Below, piece by piece: positions 57,775 to 63,747 of a DNA stretch of 63,747 bases; the first letter of the stretch is position 1, and every line of letters starts with the position of its first letter. Source of the DNA: Actinobacteria bacterium UBA2279 (GTDB lineage: Bacteria > Actinomycetota > Coriobacteriia > Anaerosomatales > Anaerosomataceae); contig DDWT01000028.1 in the NCBI GenBank assembly GCA_002347365.1, positions 1-63,747 of the forward strand, read 5' to 3'. The translations under genes were made by a program, and so were the position numbers. The notes beneath the pieces were generated by a model. It had not been told where the DNA came from. It saw nothing but the letters and a program-made list of their open reading frames with translations, and did not search any database.

Positions 57775-59531
57775 CGTGCTCTGTGCAGCGTGACGGTGAC
57801 GCGCGTGCCCGTGCCGGGGGCCGAGTCGATCGCCACATGCCCGCCCGAACGTTCGACAACGTGCCGCACCAGCGACAGACCGAGCCCGGTGCCGCCGCTG
57901 TCCCGAACGCGCGAGCGGTCGACGCGGTAGAAGCGTTCGAACACCCGCGGAAGGTCTTCGGGAGGGATTCCCACGCCGGTATCCGCGATCACGATGCGAA
58001 CGTTCGCATCGTCTGCCGCAACCGAGGCCGTGACCCTGCCTGCCGGCGTGTAGGCGATCGCGTTGGCGAGCAGATTGTCGAGAGCGACTGCCATGTCGGT
58101 GCGATCGGCAACGACGAAGGCGTCCTCGGTGCTCACCGCCGAGAAATCAGCTTCGAGCGCGAGTCCCTTCGCGGATGCGGCTCGCGAATGGGCTGCCAGC
58201 GACAGCTCGATCGCCTCGCGCACGTCCGTTATGGCACCTTCGGCAGGACCGGTCTCAAGCCGGGAAAGGTCGAGCAGGTCGAGTATCAACTGACGCATCC
58301 GCCCGGCCTCCGCACGGATCTGGCTCACGAACGCGAGGGCTTGTGGCGTGTCGCCATCCGTCGCCGCATTCTCTGCCATCTCGGCGAGCAGCAGTATGCC
58401 CGCCGTGGGCGTCTTGAGCTCGTGTGATGCGTTCGCAACGAAGTCGCGCCGCATCCGGTCGACACGGGCTCGATCGGTGATATCGGCGATGACAACGAGA
58501 CTGCGCGTCTGTTGGGGGGTCCGCTCCAGAGGCACACAGGTCAGCCTGAACGACCGTCCGCGTGGGTCGGGGCCGATCTCGGCGGACGCCGTCGCCTCAA
58601 GCTCGAGGTTCCGGCGGAGAGCCGAGGCAAGCGAAGCCGGCAGTCCGACATCGGCGAGCGATCGTCCGCGTGTCGTCGGTGAGAGCGAGAAGAGCTCGCT
58701 CGCTGCGCGGTTGGAGACCGCGATGCGGTCGTTCTCAAGCAGGAAGACGGCGTCTTCGAGACCGTCGAGGACCGCATGCAGATTGGTCTGCTCCGTCTCG
58801 AGCGCACCGATCCGGTCACGGAGCTGAACGCGAAGGCGTGCCAGCGCTTGCGCGAGGGGCAGAAGGGCCCCGCTCTCATCGGGGACCGAGGCGCTCAGGT
58901 TGCCGGAAGCCATCGTCGCAGCCGCCTCTGCCAGGCGTTCGACAGGGCGAGCGGTGACGGCCGCGATCCGTGCGCCGACAGCGAGAGCGATGATGAGCGC
59001 CGCGCCGAGGAGGGCGAGCCCGGTACGTCTGGTTTGGGCGCTCAGCTCACGGATGCGCTCGAGCGATTCGGAGACACGCAGTGCGACACGCTTTCCTTGG
59101 AAGCTCGCCGGGACGGCGACGTACATCTGTTGCACGCCCTGGGTCGCAGATTCGCGAATGTCGCGGCCGATCGACCCGGAGAGCGCTGCGGCGACCTCGG
59201 GGCGGCTGGCATGGTTCTCCATCACGGTCGGGTCTTCTTCGCTGTCTGCAAGGACGGCCCCGTTCGAGGCGATGACTGTCATGCGGAGGTCGGTTCGCGT
59301 CACCAGACTGTTGACCGACGCCGTGAGATCGATGCCCGGCTGCCCGAGGACGAGCACGCCCGCCTGTGCGACGCTTTGCAGGTGCGTCTGCTGTTGCTCG
59401 ATCACCGTTTCCGTCAGCGGACCGAACAGACTCCAGCCCCACAGCCCCGCGAAGAGCGCGACGATGATGACATAGCCGAGCGCAAGCCGCACCCGGTATG
59501 AGGACGCCCACTGACGTGCCGCATCGGTCAT
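57771..59531 (-). CDS. phoR: Sensor histidine kinase, PhoR-like
   Basis: A 586-residue membrane sensor kinase. Helix 1 at about 15-38, an extracytoplasmic sensor domain (about 40-165), helix 2 near 168-190, HAMP (RPVERLAEAAATMASGNLSA), PAS (LDGLEDAVFLLENDRIAVSN), HisKA with the phospho-histidine in VANASHELKTPTAGIL, and HATPase (LDNLLANAIAYTP, ADTGVGIPPEDLPRVFERFY). ATG overlaps the regulator stop by 4 bases. The layout is that of PhoR, and it neighbours pst genes. Confidence 0.9.
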   Translation of the reverse strand: MTDAARQWASSYRVRLALGYVIIVALFAGLWGWSLFGPLTETVIEQQQTHLQSVAQAGVLVLGQPGIDLTASVNSLVTRTDLRMTVIASNGAVLADSEEDPTVMENHASRPEVAAALSGSIGRDIRESATQGVQQMYVAVPASFQGKRVALRVSESLERIRELSAQTRRTGLALLGAALIIALAVGARIAAVTARPVERLAEAAATMASGNLSASVPDESGALLPLAQALARLRVQLRDRIGALETEQTNLHAVLDGLEDAVFLLENDRIAVSNRAASELFSLSPTTRGRSLADVGLPASLASALRRNLELEATASAEIGPDPRGRSFRLTCVPLERTPQQTRSLVVIADITDRARVDRMRRDFVANASHELKTPTAGILLLAEMAENAATDGDTPQALAFVSQIRAEAGRMRQLILDLLDLSRLETGPAEGAITDVREAIELSLAAHSRAASAKGLALEADFSAVSTEDAFVVADRTDMAVALDNLLANAIAYTPAGRVTASVAADDANVRIVIADTGVGIPPEDLPRVFERFYRVDRSRVRDSGGTGLGLSLVRHVVERSGGHVAIDSAPGTGTRVTVTLHRAR

Positions 59532-60244
59532 TGCCCGCGTGCCCCGTTCTCAGACAGTGGCGTGGCGTCGAACCGGTATCCGATGCCGTGCACCGTTTGG
59601 ATGTAGTCGTATGCCGAGTACTCTTCGAGTGCCTGACGGAGACGTCGTATGTGGACGTCTATCGTGCGCGAGGAGGGAAGGAAGTCATATCCCCAGACCT
59701 CGCGGGCGAGCCGCTGGCGTGACATCAGCAGGCCAGGATCGGCCGCCAGGGCGACAAGCAGCTGGAACTCCTTGAGACGCAGCTTGACGGGCTGCCCTGC
59801 GACCCAGAGCCGGAACTGGCCCACCTCGATGCGGAGGTCACCTGTCTCGATGACGTCGTCGTGGTCGAGGATCTGACGTTCGCGAACGCGGCGGAGGTTG
59901 GCTCGGACGCGTGCCAGCAACTCCTCCATCGAGAACGGCTTGGTGATGTAGTCATCGGCGCCGGCATCCAGGCCGCGAACCTTGTCGCGCTCCTGGTCCA
60001 ATGCCGTGACCATGACGATCGCCACCTCGGCGTCTTTGGCACGCAGGCGCTCGGCGAAGGTATAGCCGTCTACTCCGGGCAGCATGAGATCGAGCAATAT
60101 GAGATCGGGGAGCTCCTGTTCGGCGAGAGCGAGACCCTCTTTGCCGTCGCTGGCCGTCAGGGTATCGAAGCCGGCGCGCCTCAGCGCGTAGTCCACAGTC
60201 TGTCTGATGATCGGGTCGTCCTCGACCACGAGGATTCGCGCCAT
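59528..60244 (-). CDS. phoP: OmpR/PhoB-family response regulator, PhoP-like
   Basis: A 238-residue response regulator. The receiver domain (about 1-120) has the acidic pocket VEDDP, the phospho-aspartate in LLDLMLPGVDG (about 51) and ITKPF with the conserved lysine. A winged-helix DNA-binding domain follows (LREVWGYDFLPSSRTIDVHI-like AREVWGYDFLPSSRTIDVHI, TVHGIGYRFD). ATG 60244 has GGGAGG 8 bases upstream; a longer frame to 60337 is unused. Divergent from pstS, fitting phosphate-starvation control. Confidence 0.92.
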   Translation of the reverse strand: MARILVVEDDPIIRQTVDYALRRAGFDTLTASDGKEGLALAEQELPDLILLDLMLPGVDGYTFAERLRAKDAEVAIVMVTALDQERDKVRGLDAGADDYITKPFSMEELLARVRANLRRVRERQILDHDDVIETGDLRIEVGQFRLWVAGQPVKLRLKEFQLLVALAADPGLLMSRQRLAREVWGYDFLPSSRTIDVHIRRLRQALEEYSAYDYIQTVHGIGYRFDATPLSENGARGQ

Positions 60245-60312
60245 CGTCGCCTCCCTACCGCCGGTACCTTCTTGCGTCATCATGCCAGGGTGCTGCGGAA
60301 TGTAAAAGCCAT

Positions 60313-60350
60313 TTAACAAAGGTGTCACATAGAACACGCAAGGGTTTACA
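60313..60350. promoter_or_regulatory. Candidate Pho-box repeats between phoP and pstS
   Basis: TTAACA (60313-60318), GTCACA (60324-60329) and TTTACA (60345-60350) lie on an 11-base helical repeat (11 and 21 bases apart), with a poorer unit between the last two. Direct repeats of this type bind PhoP/PhoB regulators in Gram-positives. Location in the divergent phoP-pstS gap fits. No convincing -10 is seen for pstS. Confidence 0.5.
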
Positions 60351-60453
60351 TCGGTGCAACCACTTCCCGGTGCTGGCGACCTACGCTGGTCATGCGTTGA
60401 CGGCAGGGTGCCGCCGGCGGGAAACGTTTCCTGACTCTAAGGGAGAGGGATCT

Positions 60454-61344
60454 GTGAACAAGAAGCGGATAGTCGCTCTCGGACTCGTGTCTGCAATGCT
60501 GCTTGGCGCGTTCGCGCTGGCGGGCTGCGGCACGACCGAGGACACCACGAACGGCACGACCGATGGCACGACCGAGCCGGTTGCCGAGGAGCTCACGGGT
60601 GCAATCAACGTCGAGGGCTCCGACACGCTGGTGAACATCGCCGGCGCGTGGGCCGATGCGTTCATGACGGAGAACCCCGGCGTGATGATCTCGGTGAAGG
60701 GCGGCGGTTCCGGCACTGGCATCGCGGCTCTGATCAACGGCACTGTGGACTTCGCGGACGCTTCGCGTGAAATCAAGGACGAGGAGCTGCAGCAGGCCAA
60801 AGACAACGGCATCGACCCGGTGGAGCACAAGGTCGCCATCGACGGCATCGCCGTGGTCGTGAACCCCGGCAATGGCGTCACGGACCTTACCATGGATCAG
60901 CTTGGCAAGATCTACCGCGGCGAGTTCACGAACTGGAAGGACGTCGGCGGCGCGGACAAGGCCATCGTGCTCCTCTCGCGTGACAGCTCCTCGGGTACGT
61001 ACGAGTACTTCAAAGAAGAGGTCGTCGGCAAAGATGCCGAGTACGCCAAGGAGGCCAAGCTCCTGCCTTCGAACCAGGCGATCGCCGATGAGGTCAAGGC
61101 CAACGACGCGGCCATCGGCTACATCGGGCTGGGCTACCTCACTCCGTCCGTCAAGGTCGTCGCGATCGATGGCGTGAAGGCCTCCATCGAGACCGCCAAG
61201 GACGGCAGCTATCCGATCAGCCGCTACCTGTACATGTACAGCAACGGCGAGCTGAGCGACGTCATGCAGGCGTACATGGACTGGATCCTCGGCGCCGACG
61301 GTCAGAAGATCGTTGCCGACGAGGGCTTCGTCCCGCTGCAGTAG
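60454..61344 (+). CDS. pstS: Phosphate ABC transporter, substrate-binding lipoprotein PstS
   Basis: PstS, 296 residues, an extracellular phosphate-binding lipoprotein. Signal peptide with lipobox LAGC, lipid-modified C25, followed by a Thr/Asp/Gly-rich linker. Binding-site loops include INVEGSDTLVNIAGAWADAF, KGGGSGTGIAAL and SRDSSSGTYEYF. The start is GTG at 60454 with GGGAG 8 bases upstream. It leads the pstSCAB operon. Confidence 0.95.
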   Translation: MNKKRIVALGLVSAMLLGAFALAGCGTTEDTTNGTTDGTTEPVAEELTGAINVEGSDTLVNIAGAWADAFMTENPGVMISVKGGGSGTGIAALINGTVDFADASREIKDEELQQAKDNGIDPVEHKVAIDGIAVVVNPGNGVTDLTMDQLGKIYRGEFTNWKDVGGADKAIVLLSRDSSSGTYEYFKEEVVGKDAEYAKEAKLLPSNQAIADEVKANDAAIGYIGLGYLTPSVKVVAIDGVKASIETAKDGSYPISRYLYMYSNGELSDVMQAYMDWILGADGQKIVADEGFVPLQ

Positions 61345-61348
61345 CACA

Positions 61349-62278
61349 GTGACGACATCGGCTGACGCGAAGCGCGGTCGGGTCCTCGGTCGCACGGCAT
61401 CCCGCCGTGCGACCGAGGTCGTCGTTCGCGCACTGGTTTTCGCATGCGGCTGGCTGGCTATCGTCATCCTTGCCGCCATCGCCATCTTTCTGCTCACGAA
61501 CGGTCTGCGTTCGATCGACGAGGTCGGCCTGGGCACGATGCTGACCGGTACCTCGTGGTACCCCACGTCGGACAACGCGCAGTTCGGTTTCCTCCCCCTC
61601 ATCCTTGGTTCTGTGTTCGTCACCGGCGTCGCGCTCGTCGTCTCGGTGCCGGTGGGTATCGGTGCTGCGGTGTACCTCTCGGAGTTCGCAGGTCGCGGAC
61701 TCAAGGAGGTGGCGAAGTCTGTGGTCGAGTTCATGGCAGCCGTCCCGTCGGTCGTCTACGGTCTCATCGGCGTGGCTGTACTCATCCCATGGGTTCGCAC
61801 CACCTTCCAGCTCGACAGCGGCATGACCGCTCTCACCGGTGGCATCGTGCTTGGCGTGATGTCGATCCCTACGGTGTTGTCCATCTCCGAGGACGCATTG
61901 CATGCGGTTCCCGAGTCACTGAGGCAGGGCTCGCTCGCGCTTGGGAACACGCGCTGGCAAACGACGTACAAAGTGGTCGTGCCTGCGGCATCCTCCGGCA
62001 TCTTCGCGGCTGTGATGCTCGGTCTGGGCAGAGCCATCGGCGAGACGATGGCGGTGCTCATGTTGACGGGCAACGCCGCAGTCATGCCCACTAGCGTGTT
62101 CGAGTCCGTCCGCACCATGACGGGCACGATCGCGGCCGAGATGGGCGAGGTCGTGCGTAAAGGCCTGCACTACTCGGCGCTCTTCTCGGTAGGCCTCGTG
62201 TTGTTCGCGATGACGTTCGCGATCAACCTGGCTGCCGACCTCGTGCTCGAACGTCAGCGGAAGAGGTGGCGCCGATGA
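61349..62278 (+). CDS. pstC: Phosphate ABC transporter permease PstC
   Basis: PstC, 309 residues, with about six hydrophobic helices after a charged start. The conserved segment FMAAVPSVVYGLIGVAVLIP and the permease coupling motif near EALHAVPESLRQGSLALG-like DALHAVPESLRQGSLALGN are visible. The start is taken as GTG 61349, 4 bases after pstS; the Shine-Dalgarno is weak, so it could be a few codons later. ATGA overlap with pstA. Confidence 0.92.
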   Translation: MTTSADAKRGRVLGRTASRRATEVVVRALVFACGWLAIVILAAIAIFLLTNGLRSIDEVGLGTMLTGTSWYPTSDNAQFGFLPLILGSVFVTGVALVVSVPVGIGAAVYLSEFAGRGLKEVAKSVVEFMAAVPSVVYGLIGVAVLIPWVRTTFQLDSGMTALTGGIVLGVMSIPTVLSISEDALHAVPESLRQGSLALGNTRWQTTYKVVVPAASSGIFAAVMLGLGRAIGETMAVLMLTGNAAVMPTSVFESVRTMTGTIAAEMGEVVRKGLHYSALFSVGLVLFAMTFAINLAADLVLERQRKRWRR

Positions 62279-63132
62279 ACAGGGTGAAGCGCGCCAGACT
62301 CACCGAGCAGATCGCCAAGATCGTCCTGGGCCTCATGGCGTTGACCGTTCTGGTCATCGCCGCGTCCGTTCTCATCTACATCATCTCGAAGGGTTACCGG
62401 GCCATCAACTGGGAGTTTCTTACCACCAGGCCCGTGAAGCTCGGTCGCGAGGGCGGCATCGGGCCGGCTATCGGCGGCACGGTGTGGCTCGTCACGCTCA
62501 CCGCTCTGTTCACGCTGCCGATCGGGATACTTGCCGGCGTGTATCTCTCGGAGTATGCATCCCGGAATCTGCTGACGCGATCGATCCGTCTCGCGATCAC
62601 CAATATGGCGGGCGTTCCTTCCATCGTATACGGACTGTTCGGGCTCGCTGCCTTCGTCATGCTGGCGAACTTCAAGGTGTCGGTACTCTCCGGTGCGCTG
62701 ACGTTGACATGCATGACGCTCCCCGTCGTCATCACCGTGACGGAGGAGGCGTTGCGACAGGTGCCGCAGGACCTTCGTCATGCGTCGCTAGCACTGGGCT
62801 CCACCAGGTGGCGCACTATCCGCAAAGTCGTCCTGCCTGCCTCGATGCCGGGTATCGTGACCGGTTCGATCCTGGGTCTGGCGCGGGCTGCCGGCGAGAC
62901 CGCGCCGATCCTGTTCACGGCTGCCGTGTTCATGTCGCCGCAGTTGCCGCGTTCGCCGCTCGACAGGGTGATGGCGCTGCCGTATCACATCTATGCCGAG
63001 GTGACCTCCGTGCCCAACTGGAGCGAAGACCTCATCTGGGGCACCGCCCTGGTGCTCGTCGCAGGAATCAGCATCGTGAGTGTGACCGCGGCGGTATGGC
63101 GCTCGGTCCAGAGGAGGAAGATCCGTTGGTGA
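62275..63132 (+). CDS. pstA: Phosphate ABC transporter permease PstA
   Basis: PstA, 285 residues, with about six membrane helices. The segment NMAGVPSIVYGLFGLAAFVM and the EALRQVPQDLRHASLALGST coupling region pair it with PstC. ATG 62275 overlaps pstC and has AGAGGTGG 6 bases upstream. Its TGA overlaps the pstB GTG start. With PstC it forms the phosphate channel. Confidence 0.93.
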   Translation: MNRVKRARLTEQIAKIVLGLMALTVLVIAASVLIYIISKGYRAINWEFLTTRPVKLGREGGIGPAIGGTVWLVTLTALFTLPIGILAGVYLSEYASRNLLTRSIRLAITNMAGVPSIVYGLFGLAAFVMLANFKVSVLSGALTLTCMTLPVVITVTEEALRQVPQDLRHASLALGSTRWRTIRKVVLPASMPGIVTGSILGLARAAGETAPILFTAAVFMSPQLPRSPLDRVMALPYHIYAEVTSVPNWSEDLIWGTALVLVAGISIVSVTAAVWRSVQRRKIRW

Positions 63133-63747
63133 ACGCAGTGAAGATGGAGCGCGAGACTGCTACCGCGCGGTTCCCTATAGTGACCGACCGGCCGCATATC
63201 GCCCAGCCGGAACCGGATGCCGGCGGCAGCTTCACGTTGTCGGAGGTGTCAGTCGCGTACGGTCGTGACCTTGTCATCGAGGGTGTCGACATGTACGTGG
63301 CGCCGAAATCGGTGACCGCGCTCATCGGGCCGTCCGGATGCGGCAAGTCAACGCTCCTGCGTTGCTTCAATCGCATGAATGACGAGCTCGGCAACGTCAA
63401 GGTCGGTGGCAGGATCACGCTCGATGGTCAAGACATCATGGGCAAGGACACGGACCCTGTCGAGCTTCGCATGCGTGTAGGGCAAGTCTTCCAACGTCCG
63501 AACCCGTTCCCCATGTCCATCTACGACAACGTGGCGTATGGCCCGCGCACGCAAGGGATCCGGAAGCGCAGCGAGCTCGATGATCTCGTCGAGGACTCTC
63601 TGCGTCGCTCGGCACTCTACGAAGAGGTCAGGAAGAATCTCAAGAAGCACGCGTTCGAGCTGTCCGGCGGGCAGCAGCAACGTCTGTGCATTGCACGGGC
63701 GTTGGCGACGATGCCCGAGGTACTGCTGATGGACGAGCCCGCCTCGG
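63129..63747 (+). CDS. pstB: Phosphate ABC transporter ATP-binding protein PstB (partial)
   Basis: PstB, first 206 residues, cut at the window end. Walker A GPSGCGKST, Q-loop VGQVFQRPNPFPMS, signature LSGGQQQR and the start of Walker B VLLMDEPAS are present. GTG 63129 overlaps the pstA stop; TTG 63126 and ATG 63144 are alternatives, given GAGGAGGA at 63111-63118. A 35-residue N-terminal extension precedes the ABC core. phoU may follow outside. Confidence 0.95.
   Translation, partial: MNAVKMERETATARFPIVTDRPHIAQPEPDAGGSFTLSEVSVAYGRDLVIEGVDMYVAPKSVTALIGPSGCGKSTLLRCFNRMNDELGNVKVGGRITLDGQDIMGKDTDPVELRMRVGQVFQRPNPFPMSIYDNVAYGPRTQGIRKRSELDDLVEDSLRRSALYEEVRKNLKKHAFELSGGQQQRLCIARALATMPEVLLMDEPAS

Noticed and set aside
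1..63747. tRNA or rRNA genes, CRISPR arrays, insertion sequences, prophage or attachment sites
   Set aside because: All gaps between genes were read; none showed cloverleaf blocks, regularly spaced repeats, transposase genes or integrase genes.

Overview
The window (about 64 kb, high GC) reads as a chromosomal segment of a monoderm, actinobacterial-type organism. The best guess is an anaerobic Coriobacteriia-like or other deep-branching Actinobacteriota lineage. Grounds seen in the sequence are: a fused S10-spc-alpha ribosomal superoperon followed by ecfA1-ecfA2-ecfT-truA-rplM-rpsI; a glmM-glmS-acpS-nnr-alr and tsaE-tsaB-tsaD-groES-groEL-guaB3-guaA order familiar from Actinobacteria; a CIRCE operator before groESL; a RimI-TsaD fusion; cell wall-binding-repeat-2 surface proteins; and an archaeal/Thermus-type A/V-ATPase. 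Placement below phylum level is inference. No tRNA, rRNA, CRISPR array, insertion sequence or prophage was seen.

Layout. 1-15867: tail of tuf, then 31 translation-related genes on the + strand (S10, spc and alpha operons with secY, adk, map, infA, rpoA). 15962-20142: ECF transporter energising module, truA, then rplM-rpsI from a near-consensus promoter. 20218-27458: cell-envelope precursor block (glmM, glmS with a glmS self-cleaving ribozyme in its leader, acpS, nnr, a CBS protein, alr). 27724-36343: nine-gene A/V-type ATPase operon (H-I-K-E-C-F-A-B-D). 36537-41099: a small orphan gene on the - strand, a nitroreductase, a Fe-S uracil-DNA glycosylase and the t6A tRNA-modification genes tsaE-tsaB-(rimI)tsaD. 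41189-48601: a secreted cell-wall-binding protein, groES-groEL, a LysE-type exporter (-), ychF, and a secreted amidase (-). 48894-53052: guaB3-guaA, a chorismate mutase and DAHP synthase pair, and a small zinc-ribbon protein. 53186-57774: PcrA/UvrD helicase, a CBS-containing family II pyrophosphatase and a PAP2 phosphatase. 57771-63747: a PhoR/PhoP-like two-component pair (-), divergent from pstS-pstC-pstA-pstB (pstB cut by the window end).

How it fits together. Most genes are growth-linked housekeeping: ribosome synthesis, protein export, chaperoning, GMP supply, peptidoglycan precursors, tRNA modification and proton- or sodium-coupled ATP synthesis/hydrolysis. The phosphate block at the end is a self-contained sensing and uptake unit, with candidate Pho-box repeats between the divergent regulator and transporter.

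The strongest non-coding elements are the glmS ribozyme (21621 to about 21780), the CIRCE element (42905-42931), the rplM promoter and leader hairpin (19210-19278), several clear intrinsic terminators, and an unassigned, strongly structured leader before guaB3 (48738-48893). That leader is the best candidate here for something not yet described. Many genes begin with TTG or GTG, and several starts were chosen from Shine-Dalgarno spacing.
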